This document shows positions 24,455 through 35,503 of a DNA stretch of 64,000 nt, in pieces. The stretch is taken from assembly GCA_000711775.1 (NCBI GenBank), contig ARYC01000048.1:62001-126000 (forward strand). Reading direction: 5' to 3'. Position 1 is the stretch's first letter, and the number at the start of each line of letters is the position of its first letter. Source of the DNA: Oxytricha trifallax. Its lineage: Eukaryota; Ciliophora; Spirotrichea; Sporadotrichida; Oxytrichidae. The translations under genes were made by a program, and so were the position numbers. The notes under the pieces are model-generated. The model saw only the letters and a list, made by a program, of their open reading frames with translations. It was not told where the DNA came from and searched no databases.

Positions 24455-25464
24455 TCAAGTATATTTATGTAATTATTAATTGTTTAATTAAATAATATAA
24501 TAGGAAGCTATTAGACACACCTTGTACACGAATGCTTGCAAAGCATGAGTTTTATCAAATGCTATACTAACTGTATGGGACAAGTATTACACCTATGTGA
24601 GGAGTTCCGATATACACTCTATAACACTCATATGTTGAACTGGGCCTTGTTGAGGCTCTATGACTGCAGAGGATGGCTCTCCTGCTATGGAACTGGCTGC
24701 CTTGGTTTCACTCATTGTATTGATTTGCGCAGGCAACATCCTACGCTACGGCATCTGCTATGCCTCCATCTTTAGTCTCTTCACCTATAACATGTAATCG
24801 TGCTTGTCTTGATGCAACAAGCGCTCCTCATCCTTGATCTCCCCCAGCTCCTGCTAAGTGCGTCTTCGCTTGGACGTCTGCTTCTAGGTGGACACGGCGC
24901 GTCCATTGCCCTCTGGAAGAAAGATAATTAAGAGTGGAGAGACTTACAGGGAATGTTCATGCACCTCATGAGGGCATCCGCGAACTCGGGCCACATGTTG
25001 ACATTGAGCTGCCTCTGCTCAACCTGACGAGCGTTCCTTTTTTAGAGGGCGTTGTCAATACGCTCCTTGAGCTGGTCCGGGATGACCGTTTTCAGTATGT
25101 CGCCAAGCCACTGTCTGTCAATCTTCCTCCAGTCCAGTCTCGGGGGTCTGGAAGGAACTGGAGCACATCCTAATGCTGCGTCGCCATTTCCAGCAAGTTT
25201 CGCACCGTGAGATCTCCAGGAAGGGGACGGCGGAGACCTTAACCTGGTCGCGTCGGATATACTATACCATAGGGGTTCGAATTGCACCATAAAATCGGAA
25301 CTTACGTTCTTGTCGCCTTTGATGATGGAGCTCAGGAAGTATGAATTCGTCTGCTTCAGGCTTGGTAGATGCGCCACCCCATCCTACGTGAGGAAGAGAT
25401 ACATATCGCGCTTGCTGGTGAGCTTGGTCTGCACGTCCAAGTAATTAAGTTGCTGATGCTACAT
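24455..25464 (-). pseudogene. Island gene D, unknown, with 35-nt intron
   Basis: Starts MQHQQLNYLDVQTKLTSKRD at 25464, only 39 bp from the divergent gene E. Later parts read DWRKIDRQWLGDILKTVIPD and NMWPEFADALMRCMNIP. After removal of a 35-nt intron the frame goes on as QGNGRAVSTQKQTSKRRRTQ and a charged helical segment to TGA at 24455. Part of the first half is out of frame, so the gene is called broken. No known domain; the Lys/Arg-rich middle and coiled-coil-like helices suggest a nucleic-acid or scaffold role, but this is a guess. Confidence 0.5.
24913..24947 (-). other. 35-nt spliceosomal intron in gene D
   Basis: On the minus strand the segment begins GTAAGTCTCTCC and ends ATCTTTCTTCCAG. 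It is AT-richer than its flanks, and its removal joins two coding parts in frame. Size and borders fit the very short introns of ciliates. Confidence 0.7.
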
Positions 25465-25503
25465 AGCTTTGGGTATATTAATAATTGGAATTCTCTCAGA
25501 ATC
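25465..25503. promoter_or_regulatory. 39-bp divergent promoter between genes D and E
   Basis: The ATG codons of D (minus, 25464) and E (plus, 25504) are separated by only 39 bp, containing the AT-rich GTATATTAATAATTGG. Both genes must be transcribed from here, which suggests joint expression. Inferred from gene layout only. Confidence 0.45.
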
Positions 25504-27264
25504 ATGAGTATAATGCCGCTAGGCTCAGGATTCCTCTGTAGTATTACCAGTAAGAATTTTTGAAATTAATATAATTACTTGGTTACAGTTGAGAGTCCGC
25601 TAACGGCATAGCTAATAGATACTGTAGAAAGAGAACGTGCCTTAAGAGATTACCGATCTGAGCGTAAGTGGCAATCTATAGAACCAACCTAATACTGCCT
25701 TTGCCGCTCACAACGCCAAGAAGAAAAAATAGAAGAAAGCATAGGATGATGCATTAGAAGAGGCCCAGGTTGAAGAGTCTCCACCACATTAAGTTGTTAA
25801 GAAACCCCCAAAGAATAGCGACTTCATCTCCACAAACCTTATTACGGGATTGCTATAAGATGAGGCATAGGTAGTGATTGACACGCATACCCAGTAGCAG
25901 TTGATCCAGCTGAACGCCTCGAATGCCCATGAATGTGAGATGGATCGTGATGAGGAGCTCATCAATTCTTATGACCACAGGGCTCATGCAAAGACGCTCA
26001 CAGTGTCAGAGCATGCAATTCATAGTGCGTTCTCCGCAAACCAGATACATGAGTTAGCTGAGAAGGCTATGTTATGGGCCTTCCCTGACATGGAACTGCC
26101 TACTTTAAGTGATTGTATAGGTATCAAACATGATCACCACATGTAAGAGTTGTGGGAGTCGTAAAAGAGGGACTCGTTCGACAAGTATGAAGCCATCGAT
26201 GCGCCTAATGTATTCCATGTATAGGCACAGACATTGAACCGCCGTGATGAGAAGGAGAGTCACCATCATTAGCTGTAAGAGCAGTCATTTCAGTGCACCC
26301 ATCGCTTGACCCGGTCTATGAACAGTCAGGGGGTGATGCCATACCTGATTTCTCGCAACTTGGGGGTCAGCAAGTCCAATGTCGAACATCTACTAGGTGA
26401 CCCTGACGGGTACAAGGACTCGAGCAGCTTGGTGAAGAAAGGCCGACGTCCATTAGCCATTCCTACGGAAATTCATGCCTACCTTAAGAGAACCATTACG
26501 GACCAGAAGAGCGTGGCGACCATCAGAAGTCTGCAGGGCCAACTGCTCAGATACAAAGGATATGTCCTCTCGCGTCATTGTCTTCGCACATTTCTTAAGC
26601 GGGATCTCCATCTCACGTATCACAAGGTGCATCCATTGACTGCCAACCACAACAAGATGAGGGCGAAGCTGCAGAGACAGCTTGCAGCGGGTGCTATTAT
26701 TGATGCCTTGTGTGAGGGCAAAGAGATCATCAATGTCGACGAAGCCATCATACAGTGCACCGACTCGCGCCATTACTCCTGGGCACCACCCCACGCACAC
26801 ACGATGCAGTCCACCAGCAAACGTATGAGTCGAGTGACAGTAACTGCTGCTGCTACAAGCTCGGGCTGTATGCTTTTTCAGGTCTCTTATGGCTATACGA
26901 CATCCCGCACCTTTGTGCACTTTCTCACGAAATTGCTCAGGCACCTAAATGAATGTGACCCGGGCTGGCGGCAAAGTCAATTCTTCTCATCGATAATGCG
27001 CCCTATCATCGAGCAGCATATACCACCACGATGCTCTCAGACTTCAATGCCCCATACCTATTCCTGGGACCCTATTAGTTTGCGATGGCTCCTGTCGAGA
27101 AGGTATTTCGCCATATCAAGAGCGTCGACCTCAATCCATGCCAGCTGCCCGTCTCCACCAAGTAAGGCTCTTTGACTTAATCGATGGACATGAGGTGGTT
27201 GGAATAGGAGTATCGGAAGACCCTGGTGGCAGCCCTTGACCACCTGAGCATGAGGGATGTCTGA
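25504..27264 (+). pseudogene. Island gene E, IS630/Tc1-type DD34E transposase, broken
   Basis: Starts MSIMPLGSGFLCSIT, then a 39-nt intron. An N-terminal basic/acidic region follows (KKKKQKKAQDDALEEAQ), then a long Gln/His-rich part. From about 26306 it reads as a transposase: a helix-turn-helix-like SRNLGVSKSNVEHLLG, the linker KKGRRPLAIPTEI, then the catalytic core with first Asp in INVDEAIIQCTDSRHYSWAP. Second Asp (LLIDNAPYHRAAY, about 26984) and Glu (FAMAPVEKVFRHIK) are present with 34 residues between them, but in another frame, so the gene is broken. It would cut and join the element's ends. It is clearly distinct from the TBE transposase. Confidence 0.8.
25550..25588 (+). other. 39-nt intron in gene E
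   Basis: GTAAGAATTTTTG ... TTACTTGGTTACAG, strongly AT-rich against GC-rich flanks. Removal joins CSIT to IESPLTAQLIDTVERE in frame. Confidence 0.65.
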
Positions 27265-27616
27265 ATGTTATTCTCAATTACCTCAATATTAAAATGATCG
27301 AATGGGTTTTCCGGCATGCCCCCCACCAAAACTTTACATTAGAATATCTCTTGAACCAGGACGAAAATCTTGGTCGGACATTAACCCCCCGTGCTTTTGA
27401 AGACGACGAATCGAGTGGTGCCACTAAATGGCCGCGCAGGCCACCGTGACCCCCGACTTTGATGGAGACAATGTTTTTTTAAAAAATGTCTATCTAATGC
27501 TTTAATGGTAAGTCCAATTAATTAAACCTATATTAATTAAAATCAGAGCCATTGCTCATTAACGGCTTTATTATACAATTATTACTATATTAAATTTGAA
27601 TTTAAATAGAAAAAAC
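27265..27616 (+). promoter_or_regulatory. Gap E-F with possible 5'-UTR intron
   Basis: No protein is supported. A segment GTAAGTCCAATTAATT ... TTAAAATCAG (27510-27546) has good splice borders and lies shortly before the ATG of gene F, so it may be a leader intron. Confidence 0.35.
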
Positions 27617-29064
27617 ATGGCACTAAGAAAGCAACCTAAGAAGCAGAAGAAATAAAGAAAGCATGTACTCACTCTGAAGAAGTACAAGAGGAATAAGACC
27701 TACTATCTAGCAGCTATTCACGACACCAAGCTTGAGAATGGAAGACTCATGGTGATGGTGAGCTGGTAGGGCTTCCCTGATGTTAATCGGGACTGGATTC
27801 CCAGGAAGGACTGCATAGGCATTGCATGGTTGAGGGATATCTCAAAGAGCACAAACCCCATCTGCTGGATAACGTCTAATGGAATAAGCTATACAAGAGC
27901 AGATCCAAGGCCCCAGAACAGGTAAACGTGCAGGATGACACAATAGAGATAATTGATCTCACTCAGTGTTACACAGGATGCTAAGCCACACCAGTCAAGT
28001 CCCCATCTATTGCTACCCCCTGAGCAATTACGATCACTTCATGACACCTTGAACGCACTGGCAAGCCAGGCAGGAATGCAGAATCTAAAATACCACAATC
28101 CATATCATCAGAGGACGAGAGCTACGATCCTCTCGCTGAGCTCTATGCCTATGAGACATCCATTTACGACTTAGATAATTGGAAGAAGTATGCTAAGATC
28201 ACGGGCTAAGACGAGAAGGAGGACATTGACTATTCTGCAATGAAGGCCTAGACCAGGGAGGAGTTCACAAACAGCAAATTGGACGAAATGCTCACCACTT
28301 TCAAGCAGATGAAGTTGTACGATGATGATGTCAATCAGATATCCATGCATGATGTCTTCAAGGACCCACTCTGGCACCCCGGATACCGCGACCAATCCTT
28401 AAACGTTTGTCTTGTGCATGCAGTCAATATGATGGTGGGAGGTCCCCTCTTCGATGTCGCCTCCAAGTTCACGTAGTTGTACCTCTCAAGGACCCACATG
28501 GCAAAGCTCCGCGAGCCTGAAATGCTCTGGGAGCATGGGTACTCGCTCAAGAACCTGAAACATATGATCTTCGACCCAACCGAGAACTGCTGGATGAGCC
28601 CCCACATGTTGTATTTGCTTAGTGGCGAAGGTCTTCGAGTGATCAAATCTTGCAAAAAAGGTGGCCTCTACGCCTTCCTCGAAAATGTGAAGTCCCATAC
28701 ACGATTCTTCTTCCAGATGATGGTCGAAGTTCTACATGACATAGATGGTGAGGAGGACGTCAAACAGGAGCTACACGCAGGTGTGATTGCAAAGGTGGAT
28801 GGTGTATGGCAGATACTCTGCAGCGCATAGAAGTGGCCTCTAAGGATTGAGCAGGATAGCAGGCTCGCAAACAGATGGCTAATGGGCTTCAAGTACCTGG
28901 GCTTGAGCATATTGGAAAAAGATAACTTTCCAGAGTCAAAGAGGAAGGCTTTCAAGAGGGAGTGGGAGATGATACTCTCAGGAAATACTATCTACTCGAA
29001 GGAGCGCAAGCAAAAAGCGCGAAAGAGCAAAAAGTAGATGACTAAAAAGCACGATCGCAAGTGA
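27617..29064 (+). pseudogene. Island gene F, chromodomain-like plus Josephin-like cysteine protease
   Basis: The N-terminus MALRKQPKKQKKQRKH is very basic. It is followed by YYLAAIHDTKLENGRLMVMV and SWQGFPDVNRDWIPRKD, the shape of a chromodomain (aromatic, strand, VxW-G-P, W). The protease part is open from about 28045 to TGA 29062. NVCLVHAVNMMVGG (Cys at 28408) matches the Josephin signature C-x2-H-x2-N. About 122 residues later HAGVIAKVDGVWQILCS fits the catalytic His region, though the usual Asn there is Cys. The C-terminus is very basic (KERKQKARKSKKQMTKK). The two halves are not in one frame, hence pseudogene. Josephins cleave ubiquitin; a polyprotein or SUMO/ubiquitin protease role is also possible. 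Confidence 0.55.
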
Positions 29065-29101
29065 CTGTCGCAGAGAGAGTGAAGTCAGGGCAGTGAAAAA
29101 C

Positions 29102-29741
29102 ATGATAGGTAAACGACTTCGTGATGGGAAAGAAAAGAAAAAGAAGAGTGCTGACATGACCGTCTTCACTGCAGAGGAGACTAAGATCCAGCAGAACCTT
29201 ACCAAGATCAGGGAGAAGTTGGAATTGATCATCTTCTACCGCCTACATTTCGCTTCCTACGATGAGCTGCCACGATTCAAGGAGTTGATGAAGAAGTCGG
29301 GAGCACCTGTTGAGCATGAGGACGAGGCTTACCTGGCTTGGCAGAGGCAGGTGGTAACAAGCCAGCGCGCCGACCTCCTACATTTCAAGAAGGATATTGA
29401 ACTGTCCTGGAATAAGAATGACTCCAAAGGATACAAGAAGGCCACACCCCAGTCGAGGATTGGAGCTCCATGACATGCTCAGGGAAGTCATCGATGCATC
29501 GGAGGATGAAGTGATCTCCTTCATCAAGAAGACCTACCAGAGGTGCCCCCTTATGCCCCGCAGTCTTCTCACACTACTGATTCAGCAATCGAAAAGCGCG
29601 GAGATTGGGAGACTCACAGGCTGGTACTTGAAGGTCATCGAGCCCAAGGCACGGGAGGTCAGAGATCAGAACTACTCAGATGAACATGAGAAGGCTGTGG
29701 ATGCCATAATTAAGGAGATTGAAAAGTTAATAGAGCAGTGA
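29102..29741 (+). pseudogene. Island gene G, charged helical protein, broken
   Basis: Starts MIGKRLRDGKEKKKKSADMT 37 bp after gene F. It reads as a charged, coiled-coil-rich protein (AEETKIQQNLTKIREKLELI; later EVISFIKKTYQRCPLMPRS and YSDEHEKAVDAIIKEIEKLI) to TGA at 29739. The two halves lie in different frames, overlapping at about 29397-29473. No known domain. Last gene of the island; base composition drops sharply after it. Confidence 0.55.
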
Positions 29742-30539
29742 TTTAGTTTTAGTAGTTGGTCATAATTAATTAAAAAGTTGTCTTTGTATTTCATTTTCTT
29801 TTTCGCTAATTTCAACACACTTTTATAAAATCTTAAAAAGTATAATAATGGGAATTTCCATAGACATTTCTACTTCATCTAGGTTGTCTAGACTTCTATC
29901 AGAAGATCAATTAAGAGTAAAGAAAATTATCAGCTTGCAGTCAAGGCATTTAATATGAAAACCTTATTTGTCACAATCTTTGATCTGTATATGCCATGAG
30001 AATGTTACCATCTATAATAAGTGTATTATAGAAATATTTTGCATAGTTTCAATGATTATATTAAAATTTAAACTTTAATAGTTTTATTCTATGATGGAAG
30101 TAAAGTGAATGAATATTATAATTATTTTTAATAATAGATTATTATATAAAATTCAATTTAAATCCTCCATCATTATTGGTTTTATTTGTATTATATATTA
30201 CTTTGAGTTAATTTATAATAAAACCAGCATAGTTATGTGATAAAAAAGTTAAAATAATGAAAATTTTCTATAAATAATCAAAATCTACTTTATTTCTAAT
30301 TAAAAGTTTGGATTCATGAGCCTATTGGATATATCCTTATTGTCATTCATTGGCATTTATCAGAGTATGTACTGTTCAGATTTTAATTCGTACTAATAAA
30401 ATTAGATTAATTTATATATAATAAAGAAAACTTAATGAAAATGGATTGTATATCTATATATAAGAGGAATTATATGATGAAACAAAGCAATATTTTTCTT
30501 TTTAATTACATTACTATATAATTATAGATCATTTATGGT
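29742..30539. other. AT-rich stretch, no gene seen
   Basis: Composition falls back to germline background. No clear right terminus matching the G-run at 21359 was found here. Confidence 0.5.
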
Positions 30540-30582
30540 CGGAGCCAGGAGTCAAGCAAGAGGTTTTCGGAGCCAGGAGTCA
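30540..30582. repeat. Two copies of a 15-bp GC-rich repeat
   Basis: CGGAGCCAGGAGTCA occurs at 30540-30554 and again at 30568-30582, a 28-bp period, in otherwise AT-rich DNA. No family recognised. Confidence 0.8.
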
Positions 30583-31003
30583 GGCATATGACATAATAAT
30601 TCCCATTTTTAAATGATCGGGTAAGCTTATTTACTCAACTCTTCTATAAATCATCAATTTGTGTCATTCACATCTATAGAAACCTCTTCATATAAATCGT
30701 TTTTAGGTGCATATACGAAGCCTCCAATGACAAATTAAGATTATTTATTGTAAGTCATGAATGATATCGTTGATTATAATCAATAAACATACGAATAACT
30801 TGTGAAAGACCCTGGGTAAATGGTATATAATATTTTGCAAAACAAATATATTTACTTATCTCGGCTCCTTTCGCAAATTATTAAATCAAACAATACATTT
30901 CCTTGATTTTTTGTTTGAAAAATCAATATATGATACCCCTAAAAATTTTTCATTCGAAGATTTTGCTGTGATATCGTTTGCAATAATAAAAATCTAAATT
31001 CTA
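30583..31003. other. No gene seen
   Basis: AT-rich, with no supported coding or structure. Confidence 0.4.
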
Positions 31004-31372
31004 ATGATGGCTAAAGTTGAGACTAACTTTCAGAGATAGTAAATCTATGCGATGCAACTTCTAGGTCAAGAGGATTTAGAGAGAAGGAAATTTGAGGAGA
31101 TGTTAACAAAATTTTTTATTAAAGGAATGATTATATTGATTTTTTAAAGATTTTCATGCCAAAATGCTTTAAACATAATAATATACTTTTGTCTTCTCTT
31201 GTCAAACTAATATCAATATATTAACTCCCTAGACAAATTGTTAACATATCAACATGATCATGCAATATCATCCCTGCAAGAAGAACTAGTTGAAATTCTA
31301 CAAATAACAGAAGATATAATCATAAAAATCAATGTAGTAAGTCTGAGTTCACCAGATTATGATTCCTAGTGA
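31004..31372 (+). CDS. 122-codon coding-like frame, unknown protein
   Basis: Open from ATG 31004 to TGA 31370 with TAA/TAG as Gln. Starts MMAKVETNFQRQQIYAMQLL and continues LERRKFEEMLTKFF. A hydrophobic middle (FIKGMIILIFQ, IIIYFCLLLS) may be a membrane segment or an unspliced AT-rich intron. The end DHAISSLQEELVEILQITED is acidic and helical. The two outer parts look more like protein than the middle, so an intron or internal eliminated sequence ending near CTCCCTAG (31231-31238) is plausible. Function unknown. Confidence 0.4.
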
Positions 31373-32199
31373 CGAGATAAGTAAAGGTAAAGAGAGAGAG
31401 AGTGTAATACCAAGTTAAACAATAGAAACTTCACACTTTCCATGCATGTGAGATATAATTTAATAAGTGAGGTATCTTAATACGAAAAATAGTATAATAT
31501 CATAACACATATTAGCAAGCAATAATCATTTATATAGCTTATTTTCTTTTTTAAATTTATACTATTTAGTTCGAATTAGTAAAAACAATAAAGAATTATA
31601 TTAAGTATTCAACATTAATATTATCCAAAAAAAATTAAACAAATTATTAATTAATTATTATAAATATATTCTTTAAAAAAATATTAATATATTTCTTTAT
31701 TTCTTATAATTTTAAATATTTCCTTTTTATATTTTGTTGAAAACTAGAAATAACTTATTTCCATTTAAATATAAGAATTTATCCTTAATTGATAACATCA
31801 TGCGAGGAAAAATAATAAAAATAAATATTACATTATTAAAATAATTCATAATCGAGAAAGAGCAACTATTCAAGTTATAAGCTGACAAATAATGATACCA
31901 ATAGTTGTTATTAATACAGAATTCACTTAAATTAACTTTAATAATGTACACTTACTTTATAACTTCATAAAAATAGGTTTAATATTTATTATAATTGAAT
32001 ATTTAATTAATGGTATTAAATTTATTGTAATATATAATTTTTATTTATGTGGAACTCAAACAACATCTCGAGTTGTAACCATTCATATCTTGAATTGCCT
32101 CTATTAATAAATACCTTTTAGAATAGAACCTGAAAGTTAAAATTTTTTTTTATATTAATTATCGTTTTCCACAGAGATGGTAGGTTCAAAGTTAAGATG
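31373..32199. other. AT-rich stretch, no gene seen
   Basis: Includes a short (GA)n run near 31390-31400; nothing else stands out. Confidence 0.5.
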
Positions 32200-32750
32200 G
32201 TGGTATATATAATAGAAACAAATCAAATTATTGTGGAGTTTTAACTATACTCATAGCAAATTACTTAGCGTTAGAATTGGAAGGCAATCAAATATTCAGG
32301 GTATTTGTAAAAGACTGGATTAACATGCAAAGATATAATCGAATATTTAAGTTAGAGGTCGGCTATAACAAATATGATATTAGAAAATCAGGCTTGGCAA
32401 TCAAGAAAGAAGAAGGAGACAAACCCATAAAAGAAAACCTCGATTATATGGAAACAAGTGGAGATGGAGATGGGAGCTTAGCAAACAATCTTATATATTA
32501 TGAGTACAGATAGGAAAAATGGTCGAGGTAAACCAGAGACAAATAGTGCTGGGGGGGCTAGAATACAAGAGATATGAGAAAGATTTGAATTGAAACGATA
32601 ATAAGAACCTAACTTAGTTAGAAAGCTTCATATTCAGTGATAGACCAGAACCACAACTAAGGATAGAGGCCAACATAAACCCCCAAGCTGAGAATGAAGC
32701 AGTCATGAGCATCTAGGAAAGAATTGCGAAGAACCGCGAGATGATATGCC
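32200..32750 (+). pseudogene. Decayed coding region, unknown protein
   Basis: One frame, open to TGA 32586, reads NYLALELEGNQIFRVFVKDW, KKEEGDKPIKENLDYMETSG and SLANNLIYYEYR. A second frame then takes over (MVEVNQRQIVLGGLEYKRYE, ESFIFSDRPEPQLRIEAN, NPQAENEAVMSIQERIAKN) with a TGA inside it. The hydrophilic, Lys/Glu-rich sequence and higher G+C support real coding origin; the frame change and stop suggest decay. No family recognised. Confidence 0.4.
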
Positions 32751-32759
32751 ACTCTTCTC

Positions 32760-33901
32760 ATTTATTATAGTTCAGAATTTATTAATTGGTTTCATTGATA
32801 GTTTGCTATTACAAATTTAAATTTTCCTAAAGTTATTCTTCATGAAAACACTACCAAATAAATTATGAAAGACGATACATTACAATAATATAAAAATTAG
32901 ATTTTGAGCAATCAGTTCATTATCATCATGGAGTTATAAGAATAACATTTCACTAAATGCAATAAGTTTATTTTAAATGTTAAATAAAAAAAAATGTAAA
33001 ACATAAAATTATACTTGATTTAAGACAATTTCTTCATTTTATTTAAGGATAAATTATTTTATAGTTTGAACATATTTTACAATGATAAGCGTATTTGATC
33101 ATGATGCTCTTTATCCAATCATTCTTTTCTTTAATCTTAATTTAGGATATAAATATATAAATATAACCCATTATATTTCTTATTCTTACTATTAATTATT
33201 ATAAATTATAAATATATATATTATAAAATTATGACTGTAAAATATATCAGAGTATAAAGTTTTAAATTATGAATAATATGAATCAAGAAGTAACACCGGT
33301 TTCAGTCCTAAGTATCGGCAATTTATCACTTTCATAAACAGAATGGGTGTGATGTATATTTATAATAATCCCTGTTTAGAAGACTAAGCTTATAATTATA
33401 CTTAAATCAGTAATGAATCTTTGTTGAGTTTAATAAAAACACGATAACATCAATTATGATAACAACTCATCAATAAATTTCCATTTTTCCATAATTAAAT
33501 AAAATCATATTTTTTACAAAAAATATATCAATAGGAATTGAATAGCAATCTATACATTTAAATGAAGAATAAAAAGAATAATCACTCTATTACTAACATT
33601 GTCAATGAAACAGCCATGAATAACTTCTTCCTTTTTTAAATCATGAATACTAATTAATATAATGTTTATTAAATAAATAAATAAATAATAAAGCGTTAAT
33701 AAATATTTTAAAAGCAACTATTTAATATTGTAAAAAGCATAATCAGCTAATCTGTTCTACTTAAACAATTATTGCTTATTTCTATTATAAATTGCACACC
33801 TAGATTATCAAACTTCTAAGGAGTATATACCTAATATTCAGTTAAAGCAATTTTAAATAATGAATTTATATATATTTACATTAAAATGTAGTAATATTTT
33901 T
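32760..33901. other. AT-rich stretch, no gene seen
   Basis: No supported feature in about 1.1 kb. Confidence 0.5.
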
Positions 33902-34090
33902 ACTGGTATTGAGATAAGGAATGAAATCAAGTTGCAAATTATAAATAAAAACAAGTTAGAAGAGTAAAAGATAATAGATAAGAGATAATTCAAGTTGTCT
34001 AAGACCCTTTCAAAGATGCCTTAAGAAGAGAAAGACAATTAAAATAGTGATATACTAATAAACAATTACAGTAATTTTGGGTTTATTTGA
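33902..34090 (+). CDS. 62-codon coding-like frame
   Basis: TGIEIRNEIKLQIINKNKLE to SKMPQEEKDNQNSDILINNY, stop TGA at 34088. Charged and helical. It abuts the palindrome that follows. It may be an exon or segment of a gene whose other parts are not here, or chance. Confidence 0.25.
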
Positions 34091-34130
34091 GAGCTAATCT
34101 CCGATTGAAGATAATGTTCAAGGATAAAAA

Positions 34131-34563
34131 CTCATTATTGTAGAAATACATTTGAATTTGGAAAATTAAAATTAAATTAATTTATTATTATTATTTAAAA
34201 TCTTGGGAGTTAAAGTTGGCCAATTTAAACGATCTTAGGCTCATTCGAAAGAGAATTCAAAATTAGTTGGACTTTACTATTGGCGGTACTATTTTATTGC
34301 ATCGCTGGACCGAGATAACTTGACTTTAATTAAACTCATCTAAATTCATTAAATTATACCCCCCACATTAAAGTCGAGATAACTCGGTCCAGCGATGCAA
34401 TAAAATAATACCGCCAATAGTAAAGTCCAGCTAATTTCGAATTCTCTTTCGAATGAGCCTAAGATCGTTTAAATTGGCCAACTTTAACTGCCAAGATTTT
34501 GAATAATAATAAATTAATTTAATTTTAATTTTCCAAATTCAAATGTATTTCTACAATAATGAG
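34131..34563. repeat. 433-bp palindrome with ~200-bp arms
   Basis: Left arm 34131-34330 and right arm 34367-34563 are reverse complements with a few mismatches around a 36-base loop. The inner part is less AT-rich (GCATCGCTGGACCGAG and its complement). No coding is seen. It lies just before the tandem duplication starts. Confidence 0.85.
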
Positions 34564-35490
34564 GTACATAAGTTTGAGGAAAAAGATATTTATAGTTAAT
34601 GACCCTGAATCAAATAAAAAACTTACTTAGGTGTAGTAATAAAAACTGATTGGAAAAAATTTATATGCAGCAAGACCAGTTTGAAAGAATAATGATAATT
34701 CAAATTATAAATATATATCTAATGAATAATGTTTAAAATCAAATATCTAAAAGCAATTAAAAATAATATAACTTTCGCAACATCTTTAATATATAATTAA
34801 TGAGTCTAATTATCAATTTCCGAGTTTAAACTAATTGAAGAAAATCATGTTTGAATTAGAGAGTTTAAAATTTTTAATTATGTATTTAAAATATATAGTT
34901 TTTTTAATTAAATAACTTTATATTAGATCTATGAGTTAAAATAAATATACTTAATTTTTTTTAAATTAATCGACAACTCTTTAAATATAAATAGATTTAT
35001 GATAAATAATCCATCTCTTTGTTTTGAAATGAATTTTATTTTTGAAGAAATCATATAACAAGTAATAAGGCTCATCAATATATTAATTTGTTAAATGTTG
35101 TTTCTTACTAATTAAGTGTCACTTACTTCGTGATTAAAAGAAAAGACTGTAATCTTCTAAATTAAAATAATTTATAACTCGCTATATACATTCTACAGCA
35201 GGCAAGTTAAATCAGTTACAAAAATAAACTAAAAGAAAAGCTTAACTTTTCCAGAGTAACAAGACTATCCGGTCATTATAAAGTATTAACTTAACAGAAA
35301 TAAGTCCAGTTAACTTTTAATGCATAATTTTTACTGGAAGATAACATTTTAAAAGCACTTAAATTTATTAGTTATTTTTAAATTACATATAATTAATATG
35401 ATTGATTTCTTTATAATTATAAAGGAAACTTTATCAGTGATAGTGTTTATTGGCTGCTTTGAAATATGCTTTACTTTTATTCAGATATTG
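34564..35490. other. AT-rich stretch, no gene seen
   Basis: Start of unit A lies inside; no coding is supported. Confidence 0.5.
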
Positions 35491-35503
35491 ATTTACTATT
35501 ATA

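Larger units (their letters stand above)
21472..29741. mobile_element. GC-rich multi-gene transposon-like island, decayed
   Basis: About 8.3 kb with roughly twice the G+C of the DNA on both sides. It carries at least seven coding regions, mostly plus strand, using the ciliate code (many in-frame TAG/TAA). One is an IS630/Tc1-type DD34E transposase; another combines a chromodomain-like segment with a Josephin-like cysteine protease. Two short introns are visible. Several genes are broken, so the element looks inactive; one gene (23246-24175) is still open. No capsid, envelope, DNA polymerase or reverse transcriptase was recognised. It is treated as a DNA transposon, though its exact class and right end are not settled. 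Confidence 0.65.

Noticed and set aside
25255-25290. GGTTCGAATT resembling a tRNA B box
   Set aside because: No A box, acceptor stem or anticodon arm fits around it, and it lies inside island gene D.
21472-29741. Polinton/Maverick or other virus-like identity for the GC-rich island
   Set aside because: A cysteine protease and chromodomain recall such elements, but no capsid, packaging ATPase or DNA polymerase was recognised and the transposase is IS630/Tc1-type.
30540-30582. CRISPR-like array
   Set aside because: Only two repeats with a 13-bp gap, in a eukaryotic germline context.
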